Source of the DNA: Clostridia bacterium
GTDB lineage: Bacteria; Bacillota; Clostridia; Christensenellales; Borkfalkiaceae
NCBI GenBank assembly: GCA_017507045.1
Contig: JAFWBP010000009.1
Coordinates: 1-54,803 of the forward strand
DNA length: 54,803 bases
Direction: 5' to 3'
Notes under the pieces: model-generated
Database searches by the model: none
Told to the model about the DNA's origin: nothing
The model's input: only the letters and a program-made list of their open reading frames with translations
Made by a program: the position numbers and the translations under genes
Part shown: piece by piece, positions 16,195 to 23,194 of the stretch
How the letters are laid out: the number at the start of each line of letters is the position of its first letter
How positions within the stretch are numbered: position 1 is the stretch's first letter

Positions 16195-16325
16195 AAGGCA
16201 TAAGCCTTGTATATCATCAATTCCGCATTGCGAAAGGAATACAACCTTCGGTTGATGATATACGCCTGTGGCGATGATATCCAGACCAAAGGTCTGATGA
16301 TATGCCATTGCTTTCGCAATGAATA
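16195..16325 (+). repeat. Tandem-hairpin repeat array 2 (GATGATAT type)
   Basis: A row of short hairpins built around GATGATAT / ATATCATC spacers, with variable stems such as AAGGCATAAGCCTT, AACCTTCGGTT, GACCAAAGGTC and CATTGCTTTCGCAATG. It has the same architecture as array 1 with a different spacer motif and also runs into a GGTAGAC-loop hairpin. The 67-codon minus ORF across it is a by-product. The stretch 16118-16497 holds only this array, the hairpin, a tRNA-end repeat and the tRNA terminator. Confidence 0.7.
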
Positions 16326-16368
16326 AACAAAAAAAGAACTTTTGGTAGACAAAAGTTCTTTTTTTGTT
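16326..16368 (-). terminator. Hairpin with conserved GGTAGAC loop (copy 2)
   Basis: Perfect 18-bp stem (AACAAAAAAAGAACTTTT and its complement) with a seven-base loop GGTAGAC. T runs on both strands. Compare copy 1 at 15567-15610. Confidence 0.75.
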
Positions 16369-16379
16369 GGAGCGGGAAA
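16367..16379 (-). repeat. Displaced copy of the tRNA-Gly 3' end (direct repeat)
   Basis: TTGGAGCGGGAAA at 16367-16379 repeats exactly at 16497-16509, where it is the CCA end and acceptor strand of tRNA-Gly. Both copies are followed, in tRNA orientation, by a strong hairpin. This fits an att-like scar left by integration into the tRNA gene. Confidence 0.6.
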
Positions 16380-16459
16380 TTAAGGCAGTACTTCGCGTTA
16401 TAAGTTCGCTGTTTTAATCAAATGATAGCGGAACGCTCGTGCTCCCGCTTCCCTCATAT

Positions 16460-16494
16460 AAAAAACCACGGCAGTTGTTCGTGCCGTGGTTTTT
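16460..16494 (-). terminator. Terminator of tRNA-Gly (type C hairpin, copy 2)
   Basis: Stem ACCACGGCA / TGCCGTGGT with loop GTTGTTCG and a T tract on the minus strand, four bases after the tRNA CCA end. Near-copy of 14608-14643. Confidence 0.8.
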
Positions 16495-16497
16495 CAT

Positions 16498-16572
16498 TGG
16501 AGCGGGAAACGGGAGTCGAACCCGCCAGAAGCAGCTTGGGAAGCTGCCGCCATACCGCTAGGCGATTCCCGC
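16498..16572 (-). tRNA. tRNA-Gly (anticodon CCC)
   Basis: 75 bases including encoded CCA. Acceptor GCGGGAA pairs with TTCCCGC; anticodon stem GCAGC/GCTGC encloses TTCCCAA, giving anticodon CCC; T-arm GCGGG-TTCGACT-CCCGT; discriminator T. All arms pair. It is flanked by a consensus promoter and a terminator. Confidence 0.95.
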
Positions 16573-16583
16573 AAACTACCATC

Positions 16584-16612
16584 ATTATAAACGAGGGAGG
16601 GGAAGATGTCAA
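16584..16612 (-). promoter_or_regulatory. Consensus promoter of tRNA-Gly
   Basis: Minus strand TTGACA (16607-16612), 17 bp, TATAAT (16584-16589): a perfect sigma-A match, as expected for a stable RNA gene. Confidence 0.9.
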
Positions 16613-16653
16613 GCGATTTCGATTGCGATAAAAGTCGTAATTGCCAATTTTGC

Positions 16654-16682
16654 TTGCCTTTCTCGGGAAATTGTGTTATACT
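16654..16682 (+). promoter_or_regulatory. Sigma-A promoter abutting the phosphoesterase start codon
   Basis: TTGCCT (16654-16659), 17 bp, TATACT (16677-16682). The expected +1 at about 16689 leaves only about three bases before the ATG at 16692. Confidence 0.7.
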
Positions 16683-16691
16683 CAAACCGTT

Positions 16692-17384
16692 ATGAAGGTG
16701 TACGCGATCAGCGATCTGCACCTCTCGGGAATGGCGGATAAACCGATGAACGTATTCGGTCCGGATTGGGAGGGGCACTTCGAAAAAATTAAGCGTGATT
16801 GGCAGGAAAAGGTTGCGGAGGAAGATATCGTTCTCATCGGCGGCGATACCTCTTGGGGCATGAAGCTCGAAGAGGGCATGTTCGATTTGAATAGCCTTGT
16901 GGATCTCCCCGGTGAAAAGGTGTTCGTGCGCGGCAATCACGATTATTGGTGGAGTGCGATCACGCGCCTGCGCGATAAGGCGCCGCCGCGCTTTCATTTT
17001 TTGCAGAACGATTGTGTGAAGCTTGGAAAATTTATCATCGCCGGATCACGCGGCTGGATTTCCCCGGGCAGTGCCGATTTCACCGAGCATGATATGGCGC
17101 TTTACCTGCGTGAGGCGGAGCGCTTCAAGCTTGCTTTCCGCCAAGTGAAAAAGGTGCGCGAGGAAGGGGATACGCTCATCGTGCTCATTCACTTCCCGCC
17201 CATGGGCGTAAAAAAAGAAGATACACTCTTCACCGAACTCTTTGAGGAGAACGGTGCGGATAAAGTTGTGTTCGGGCATCTGCACGGCGCGGGGTACTTC
17301 CCCTTGAGGTGCGAGAAGGCGGGAATTGAATACTTTCTCACTTCCTGCGATAAAACGAAATTTTCCCTCACCGAAATCGCGTGA
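16692..17384 (+). CDS. Calcineurin-like metallophosphoesterase
   Basis: 230 residues from the ATG at 16692; this start is preferred because it opens with the family's first motif (MKVYAISDLHLSG) and the promoter lies inside the longer frame. The full set of two-metal ligands is visible: DLHLS, GGDTSWG, RGNHDYWW, HFPPMG and GHLHG. Substrates in the superfamily range from nucleotides to phosphoproteins and cannot be assigned here. No Shine-Dalgarno site is present and the predicted mRNA leader is about three bases, so translation is probably leaderless. Transcribed divergently from tRNA-Gly; ends just before the pyr promoter. Confidence 0.92.
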   Translation: MKVYAISDLHLSGMADKPMNVFGPDWEGHFEKIKRDWQEKVAEEDIVLIGGDTSWGMKLEEGMFDLNSLVDLPGEKVFVRGNHDYWWSAITRLRDKAPPRFHFLQNDCVKLGKFIIAGSRGWISPGSADFTEHDMALYLREAERFKLAFRQVKKVREEGDTLIVLIHFPPMGVKKEDTLFTELFEENGADKVVFGHLHGAGYFPLRCEKAGIEYFLTSCDKTKFSLTEIA

Positions 17385-17389
17385 AACGC

Positions 17390-17418
17390 TTTACATCTCT
17401 TTGCGCCTATGGTATAAT
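17390..17418 (+). promoter_or_regulatory. Sigma-A promoter of the pyr operon
   Basis: TTTACA (17390-17395), 17 bp, TATAAT (17413-17418). Transcription would start near 17425, giving a leader of about 195 bases before pyrB. Confidence 0.85.
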
Positions 17419-17424
17419 ATCTGT

Positions 17425-17620
17425 TGAAGAGTTATCGAGCGTTAACGCGAATGCCGATAAGACTACGCACTTTTTAGCAAGGAACGAGTTCGATCCGGTC
17501 TTGCGGCTTCGCCGCAGGACCTTTTTTTCTGCAAAGAATATAATCCTTTCAGTATCAATTTGAAAGCGGAAACTATAACCATGTCTGAGGTGTCCCCTCA
17601 GAAACACGTTAGGAGGAAAC
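17425..17620 (+). promoter_or_regulatory. pyr operon leader with attenuator and possible leader peptide
   Basis: The untranslated leader holds an intrinsic terminator (17497-17528: 11-bp stem GGTCTTGCGGC/GCCGCAGGACC, TTC loop, seven T). Upstream, GCAAGG (17478-17483) can pair with TCTTGC (17499-17504), giving a mutually exclusive antiterminator. A nine-codon ORF (17451-17477, MPIRLRTF) ends on a TTTTT run just before these structures, recalling UTP-sensing pyrBI attenuation in enterobacteria. No PyrR-type binding loop (ARUCCNGNGAGGYU) was seen. A second hairpin (CTGAGG/CCTCAG) lies just before the ribosome site. Confidence 0.6.
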
Positions 17621-18541
17621 ATGAGGCAAAAGGATATCCTCGGGCTATACGGGCTTGAGGCGGGGGAGATTGAAGAGATTCTCTCCCTTGGCTTAACGAT
17701 GAAGGGCTTGCTCAAGGAGGGGAAGAAAACGCTCCCCGATCTTGCAGGCAAATCGGTGACTACGCTTTTCTATGAAAATTCCACGCGCACCCGTTGCTCC
17801 TTCGAGCTTGCGGCAAAGTATTTGGGGGCGCACGTCGTCAATCTTTCTGTTGCCACCTCCTCGGTGCAAAAAGGGGAGACGCTTATCGATACGGGTAAAA
17901 CGCTCGATGCCATGCGGTGCGACGTGATCGTGATCCGCCACCCCGTGGGCGGTGCGCCGAAGCTGCTTGCAGATACGGTGCGGGCGCACGTTATTAACGC
18001 AGGCGACGGCATGAACGAACATCCCTCGCAAGCACTTCTCGATATGCTCACGATGAAGGAGCATCTCGGCACGATCAAGGGGCGCAAGGTGGCGATCCTC
18101 GGCGATATCCGCCATTCGCGCGTTGCAAAGAGCAATCTCTACGGCCTCAAAAAGCTGGGCGCCGAAGTTACCATGTACGCGCCCAAAACTCTGATGCCCG
18201 TGGGGCTCGATCAGATGGGCGCGAAGATCTGCTCTTCTCGTGAGGAAGCCGTGGAGGGGGCGGACGTCGTTATGGGGCTTCGCATTCAGCTGGAGCGCCA
18301 GAAGGCGGGGAACTTCCCTTCCCTTGGCGAATACGCAAAATACTACGGTGTGAATGAAGAAGTGATGAAGTATGCAAAGCCGGGCGCGCTCGTCATGCAT
18401 CCAGGCCCCGTCAACCGCGGCGTGGAGCTCACCTCTTCGCTCATAGATGGGGATTCAAGCAAAATTGAAGATCAGGTGCTCTCGGGCGTTGCCGTTCGTA
18501 TGGCGATGCTGAAATTACTCACGGAGGGGGATTGCCAATGA
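17621..18541 (+). CDS. pyrB: Aspartate carbamoyltransferase catalytic subunit
   Basis: 306 residues. The carbamoyl-phosphate binding motif FYENSTRTRCSFE is present, as is the family block HPSQALLDMLTM; MHPGPVNRGVE closes the aspartate-binding domain. It condenses carbamoyl phosphate with aspartate, the first committed step of pyrimidine synthesis, in the cytoplasm. No pyrI regulatory subunit follows. A strong ribosome site (TAGGAGGAAAC) precedes the ATG. First gene of pyrBCFKDE behind an attenuator leader; its TGA overlaps the pyrC ATG (ATGA), so the two are translationally coupled. Confidence 0.98.
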   Translation: MRQKDILGLYGLEAGEIEEILSLGLTMKGLLKEGKKTLPDLAGKSVTTLFYENSTRTRCSFELAAKYLGAHVVNLSVATSSVQKGETLIDTGKTLDAMRCDVIVIRHPVGGAPKLLADTVRAHVINAGDGMNEHPSQALLDMLTMKEHLGTIKGRKVAILGDIRHSRVAKSNLYGLKKLGAEVTMYAPKTLMPVGLDQMGAKICSSREEAVEGADVVMGLRIQLERQKAGNFPSLGEYAKYYGVNEEVMKYAKPGALVMHPGPVNRGVELTSSLIDGDSSKIEDQVLSGVAVRMAMLKLLTEGDCQ

Positions 18542-19806
18542 TATTGCGCGCTGCAAACGTCGTATTAAAGGACGGCGTAAAGAAATGCGATATAAGAATT
18601 GCAGATGGGAGAATAGCAGAAATTTCTCCCGCGGGCAAAGGGAAGGGAAGTGCCGAGAGCGTTCTCGAATGCCAAAATCTTACCGTTTTCCCAGGGCTTA
18701 TCGATATGCACGTGCATCTGCGCGAGCCGGGATTTGAAAAGAAGGAGACGATCGAAACGGGTGCCATGTCTGCGGTCAAGGGTGGATTTACGCAAGTTTG
18801 CTGTATGCCAAACACCAAACCCGTGATTGATAATAAGATCGTCGTCAGCTATATCAAGGCGCGCGAAAAAGAGGTAAACCTCTGCAAGATCCATCCCATC
18901 GGCGCCATCACCGAGGGGCAGAAGGGGGAGAACCTCGCCGCGATCGGCGGAATGAAAGCGGCAGGCGCCGTAGCAATCTCTGAAGATGGTAAAACAGTTG
19001 TAAATACGAAGCTCATGGCGAACGCCATGCTCTACGCTGCCGATTTCGGGCTCAAATGCCTCTGCCACTGCGAAGATGCAAGTCTCGTGGATGGCGGCGT
19101 GGTGCACGAAGGATATTATTCCACGCTCACCGGGTTGAAGGGATCCGTTCGTGCGGCGGAGGATATCGTCATCGCACGCGAGCTTTGCCTTGCCGAGAGC
19201 TTGGGTGTGCCCGTGCACATCTGCCACGTTTCCACGTATAGCGGCGTACAGCTCATCCGCGAGGCGAAGGCGCGCGGCGTGCAAGTCACGGCTGAAACGT
19301 GCCCTCACTATTTCACACTCACCGATGAAATCATCAAGGATTTCGATACGAATACGAAGGTCAATCCGCCCATCAGAGAGGAGCGCGATCGCCTTGCGAT
19401 CATTGAGGGGCTGAAAGATGGCACGCTCGATTGCATCGTCACCGACCACGCGCCCCACCATGCAGATGATAAGAACGTGGAATATAACTTCGCCGCCTTC
19501 GGGATCAGCGGTTTAGAAACCTCCTTTGCACTCTCCTATACGCAACTCGTAAAGGGTGGCGCACTCACACTCGAAGCACTTGCGCAAAAGATGAGTGCCG
19601 CGCCTGCTCAGATCTTGAACCTCGAAGGAGGCGAGATCAAAGTGGGCGCGCCTGCGGATCTTGCAATCGTTGATCTAAACGAGGAATGGGTAATCGATCC
19701 CAATGAGTTCGCTTCGAAGGGCAAGAATACGCCGTTTGCTGGAAGAAAGGTTTATGGAAAAGTGAAGTATACCTTGGTGAATGGCGAAATAAAATATCAA
19801 AATTAA
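18538..19806 (+). CDS. pyrC: Dihydroorotase
   Basis: 422 residues from the ATG at 18538, which overlaps the pyrB stop by four bases; an in-frame ATG two codons earlier is less likely. The metal site is seen in DMHVHLREPG, with further ligand regions CHCED, HICHVS and the catalytic VTDHAPHH near 300. This is the type I (PyrC/allantoinase-like) amidohydrolase found in Gram-positives. It closes the dihydroorotate ring in UMP synthesis. Confidence 0.98.
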   Translation: MILRAANVVLKDGVKKCDIRIADGRIAEISPAGKGKGSAESVLECQNLTVFPGLIDMHVHLREPGFEKKETIETGAMSAVKGGFTQVCCMPNTKPVIDNKIVVSYIKAREKEVNLCKIHPIGAITEGQKGENLAAIGGMKAAGAVAISEDGKTVVNTKLMANAMLYAADFGLKCLCHCEDASLVDGGVVHEGYYSTLTGLKGSVRAAEDIVIARELCLAESLGVPVHICHVSTYSGVQLIREAKARGVQVTAETCPHYFTLTDEIIKDFDTNTKVNPPIREERDRLAIIEGLKDGTLDCIVTDHAPHHADDKNVEYNFAAFGISGLETSFALSYTQLVKGGALTLEALAQKMSAAPAQILNLEGGEIKVGAPADLAIVDLNEEWVIDPNEFASKGKNTPFAGRKVYGKVKYTLVNGEIKYQN

Positions 19807-19840
19807 CGCATAAAAGCGGCATAAAAGTAAGGAGCGCAAC

Positions 19841-20767
19841 ATGATTACAGATAAATTGATTGATGCCATTATTGAAAAGCAGAACCCTACTTGCGTGGGG
19901 CTGGATACCGCTCTTGAATATCTTCCCGAAAGCATGATCTCGGGCATGGTACGGGGCTCGTATACGGCAGCGAACGCGATCATCGAATTCAATAAAAACA
20001 TTATCGACGCCGTGGCGGATATCGTTCCTGCGGTGAAAGTACAAATCGCCTATTATGAAGAACTGGGTGCGAGCGGGCTTAGAGCATTCGAATCCACCTG
20101 CCGCTATGCAAAGCGCAAGGGGCTTATCGTGATCGCAGACGCCAAGCGCAACGATATCGGTGCTACTGCCTCTCGCTACGCCAAGGCGTTTTTAGGGAAG
20201 GCGGCGATTCCTCAGCCGGAGGGCGAGCCGCGCGCGGTGGAAGCTTTTTCTTCCGATTTCCTCACCGTAAACGGCTATTTGGGATCGGATGGCATCGTGC
20301 CCTTTGTTGAGCAGTGCAACGCAAATGATCGTGGAATTTTCGTTCTCGTGAAAACGAGCAATCCCTCCTCGGGCGAGCTACAGAATTTAAAGCTTGAGGA
20401 TGGGCGCACCGTTTACGAGTGCATGGGCGATATGGTTGAAAAATGGGGCGAGGGAACCTGTGGGGAATACGGCTATTCGCGCGTTGGAGCCGTTGTTGGC
20501 GCAACGTATCCCGAAGAGGCGAGGATTTTGCGCGAGCGCCTGCCTCACACCTTCTTCCTCATCCCCGGCTACGGTGCGCAGGGTGCCAATGCTGAAATGC
20601 TGAAAAACTGTTTCGATGCGCGCGGATTGGGCGGTATCGTCAACAACTCCCGCGGAATTCTTTGCGCCTACAAAAAGCGCGGCGGCACTTACTACGAAGC
20701 GGCACGCGAAGCGGCGCTTGCGATGAAGGAAGATCTTCTTTCCGTTTTGGGGGAAATCCATGCGTGA
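19841..20767 (+). CDS. pyrF: Orotidine 5'-phosphate decarboxylase, subfamily 2
   Basis: 308 residues, the length of the longer subfamily 2 enzymes. The catalytic Asp-Lys array is visible in VIADAKRNDIG, the substrate region in CVGLDTALEYLP, and the phosphate-binding end in LIPGYGAQGA and GIVNNSRGIL. It decarboxylates OMP to UMP, the last step of the pathway. Good ribosome site (AAGGAGCG). Its 3' end overlaps pyrK by eight bases, so expression is coupled to the dihydroorotate dehydrogenase subunits. Confidence 0.97.
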   Translation: MITDKLIDAIIEKQNPTCVGLDTALEYLPESMISGMVRGSYTAANAIIEFNKNIIDAVADIVPAVKVQIAYYEELGASGLRAFESTCRYAKRKGLIVIADAKRNDIGATASRYAKAFLGKAAIPQPEGEPRAVEAFSSDFLTVNGYLGSDGIVPFVEQCNANDRGIFVLVKTSNPSSGELQNLKLEDGRTVYECMGDMVEKWGEGTCGEYGYSRVGAVVGATYPEEARILRERLPHTFFLIPGYGAQGANAEMLKNCFDARGLGGIVNNSRGILCAYKKRGGTYYEAAREAALAMKEDLLSVLGEIHA

Positions 20768-21512
20768 GGTTACGGCAACCGTTCTTGAGAACGTTCAGAT
20801 TGCGGAAAACATCTATTCTCTTACCTTTGCAACCGAAGAGGAGATCTCCGTTCGTCCCGGGCAGTTCTGTATGCTTGGCGTGGCAGGCTATCCGCTCCGC
20901 CGCCCCATTGCCATTTGCAAGGCGGAGAGGAAGCGCTTCACCGTTTGTTATCAGTTAAAAGGCGGCGGCACGAAATCGCTTGCCACGAACTACACGAAGG
21001 GCGAAAAGCTCTCTGTGCTTCTTCCGCTCGGCAACGGATTCTTCGTAAAGCCCGAAGAAAAGAAGGTTGCCATCGTAGGCGGCGGCGTGGGAATCTTTCC
21101 ACTCATCTCCGCAATTCGCGCCTTCGCCGGCGAGAAAGAGATATTTGCCTACATGGGATTTAGAAATAAAGAGGCCGTCTGCATGGAATATGAAATGCAG
21201 CGTGGCAAGAGTCTCACTCTTTGCACGGATGATGGTAGCCTCGGCTTTCACGGTAACGCCGTGCAGGCGTTCATGAAGGAGGTCAATGAAGTACGCCCGG
21301 ACGTGGTGCTCTCCTGCGGCCCCACCCCCATGCTTCGCGCCTTAAAGGCGGCTATGCAGGGAAGGGATATTCCCACGTTCGTCTCCTTGGAAGAGCGCAT
21401 GGGCTGTGGTATCGGCGCCTGCCTCGTTTGCGTGTGTGACCGCACAGGCGGCACCAATGCCCGCGTTTGCAAAGACGGACCGGTATTTGAGATAGGTGAA
21501 GTTGAGCTATAA
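20760..21512 (+). CDS. pyrK: Dihydroorotate dehydrogenase B, electron transfer subunit
   Basis: 250 residues. FAD-binding ferredoxin-reductase-like front half (VRPGQFCMLGV, YPLRRPIAIC), NAD-binding middle (VAIVGGGVGIFPLI, VLSCGPTPMLRAL) and a C-terminal [2Fe-2S] site with cysteines in MGCGIGACLVCVC plus RVCKDGP. It passes electrons from PyrD to NAD+. Its presence next to pyrD defines the class 1B, NAD-linked heterotetrameric enzyme typical of Gram-positive anaerobes. Overlaps pyrF by eight bases. Confidence 0.97.
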   Translation: MREVTATVLENVQIAENIYSLTFATEEEISVRPGQFCMLGVAGYPLRRPIAICKAERKRFTVCYQLKGGGTKSLATNYTKGEKLSVLLPLGNGFFVKPEEKKVAIVGGGVGIFPLISAIRAFAGEKEIFAYMGFRNKEAVCMEYEMQRGKSLTLCTDDGSLGFHGNAVQAFMKEVNEVRPDVVLSCGPTPMLRALKAAMQGRDIPTFVSLEERMGCGIGACLVCVCDRTGGTNARVCKDGPVFEIGEVEL

Positions 21513-21568
21513 GAATGCGTGGCGCATTCGTGCGCGCACAACGGCGTAAAGGAAAAAGGAACAAAGCT

Positions 21569-22477
21569 ATGGCTGATTTAAGAGTTAATATCTGTGGGGT
21601 AGAGCTGAAAAACCCTGTCATCCCCGCCTCGGGTACGTTTGGATTCGGCAGGGAATTTGATGGGATTTACGATATATCCGTTTTGGGCGGCGTTGCCACA
21701 AAGGGGCTCACCTTAGAGCCGCGCCTCGGAAATCCCGTGCCTCGCATTGCGGAGAGCCGAGGCGTAATTCTCAACGCCGTGGGCCTGCAAAACCCCGGTG
21801 TCGAGGCGTTTATTGAGCATGATCTTGCTTGGTTGAAATCGAAAACGCGCGTCGTTGCAAACGTTGCGGGAAGAACGCTTGAGGATTACGCAGGTATCTG
21901 CGCGCGGCTCGATGGGCTCGTGGATTTCATTGAGTTGAATATCTCCTGCCCCAACGTGCGCTCGGGCGGCATGGCGTTTGGAATTCGCGCGTGCGACGTG
22001 AAAGAGGTCACCCATGTCGCAAAGTCTGCGCTTAAAAAAACACCGCTCATCGTGAAGCTTTCGCCCAACGTGGAGAGTATTGCGGCAAATGCAAGAGCCG
22101 CTGAGGAGGGCGGTGCGGATTGCATTTCCCTCATCAATACATTAACGGGCATGGCAATTGATATCGAGCGAAGAAAGCCGATCATCGCCAATAACACGGG
22201 CGGCGTTTCGGGCGCAGGCGTAAAGCCGATAGCCGTGAGAATGGTTTACGAAGCAAGCCACGCAGTTACAATTCCCGTAATCGGCATGGGTGGCATCACT
22301 TGTGCAGAGGATGCGATTGAGTTCCTCATGGCAGGCGCCAGCGCCGTTCAGGTGGGCACGCAGAACTTTACTGATACGCTCGCTTGCCCGAAGATCATTC
22401 AAGGCATTTCTGCGTGGTGCGATCGCCACGGCGTAGAAAAGGTTTCCGAGCTTACGAACACGCTCAAGCTCAACTGA
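21569..22477 (+). CDS. pyrD: Dihydroorotate dehydrogenase B, catalytic subunit
   Basis: 302 residues from ATG 21569, chosen because AAAGGA lies eight bases upstream and the family sequence begins there (MADLRVNICGVELKNPV); the upstream in-frame extension looks like non-coding spacer. FMN-binding TIM barrel: PASGTFGFG, NISCPNVRSGG (with the class 1 catalytic Cys in this region), VKLSPNV, NTLTGMAID, and the phosphate-binding GMGGITCAEDA. Oxidises dihydroorotate to orotate with PyrK. Confidence 0.97.
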   Translation: MADLRVNICGVELKNPVIPASGTFGFGREFDGIYDISVLGGVATKGLTLEPRLGNPVPRIAESRGVILNAVGLQNPGVEAFIEHDLAWLKSKTRVVANVAGRTLEDYAGICARLDGLVDFIELNISCPNVRSGGMAFGIRACDVKEVTHVAKSALKKTPLIVKLSPNVESIAANARAAEEGGADCISLINTLTGMAIDIERRKPIIANNTGGVSGAGVKPIAVRMVYEASHAVTIPVIGMGGITCAEDAIEFLMAGASAVQVGTQNFTDTLACPKIIQGISAWCDRHGVEKVSELTNTLKLN

Positions 22478-22504
22478 TCGTAAAAAATACGAAAGGAGTT
22501 TTTC

Positions 22505-23155
22505 ATGACATACAAACAGCGCTTTATTCAATTCATGCTAGAAAACCAAGTGCTTCTCTTTGGGGAGTTCACGTTAAAGAGCGGGCGGCTTGCGCCCTAT
22601 TTCATCAACTCGGGCAAGTATCGCATCGGTTCTCAAATCATGCAGCTCGGCGAGTATTACGCAGAGTGCTTTCTTGCAAACAATGTAGATGCAAAAACGC
22701 TCGTAGGCCCCGCCTATAAGGGCATTCCGCTTGCCGTTGCTACTGCCGTTGCTCTTGCCAAAAACCACGGCGTAGATCTTGGCTTCTGCTTCGATCGTAA
22801 GGAAGCAAAGGATCACGGCGAGGGGGGCATGTTCGTGGGTGAGCCGCTCAAAGCAGGCGATCGCGTTTGCCTCATAGAGGATGTAATGACCTCCGGCAAG
22901 GCGCTTCGTGAAATTCTGCCCAAGCTTTATGGAGAAGCGGAGGTTACCGTTTCCGATATGATCATCTCCGTCGATCGTCAGGAAAGGGGTACGGGTGAGA
23001 AATCCGCCGTTCAGCAGGCCTACGAGGAATTCGGCGTGAAGGTGCATTCCATCGTAACCATGGAGGATATTATCGCCGCAATCGAAGAGGGCGTAATTCC
23101 CGGTAAGGAATATCTTACTGCCATGAAGGCTTATCGCAAGCAGTACGGGGCATAA
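22505..23155 (+). CDS. pyrE: Orotate phosphoribosyltransferase
   Basis: 216 residues. The PRPP-binding motif reads CLIEDVMTSGKAL (family VxxEDVxTTG), with FDRKEAKDHGEGG as the flexible catalytic loop. It makes OMP from orotate and PRPP, placing it between PyrD and PyrF in the pathway. Strong ribosome site (GAAAGGAG). Last pyr gene of the operon; the following gene is 39 bases away with no visible terminator between, so read-through to ansA is possible. Confidence 0.97.
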   Translation: MTYKQRFIQFMLENQVLLFGEFTLKSGRLAPYFINSGKYRIGSQIMQLGEYYAECFLANNVDAKTLVGPAYKGIPLAVATAVALAKNHGVDLGFCFDRKEAKDHGEGGMFVGEPLKAGDRVCLIEDVMTSGKALREILPKLYGEAEVTVSDMIISVDRQERGTGEKSAVQQAYEEFGVKVHSIVTMEDIIAAIEEGVIPGKEYLTAMKAYRKQYGA

Positions 23156-23194
23156 TATTTTTGCGTTCCACATCCGCCTTTTAAAATACATATT

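Noticed and set aside
15428..16325. CRISPR array
   Set aside because: The variable parts are themselves palindromic stems and the constant parts are only 6-8 bases; no cas genes nearby.
16149..16352. 67-codon minus ORF
   Set aside because: Runs through the tandem-hairpin array; it is translated repeat, with no ribosome site.
17425..17620. PyrR-binding RNA element
   Set aside because: The conserved binding loop (ARUCCNGNGAGGYU) was not found in the leader.
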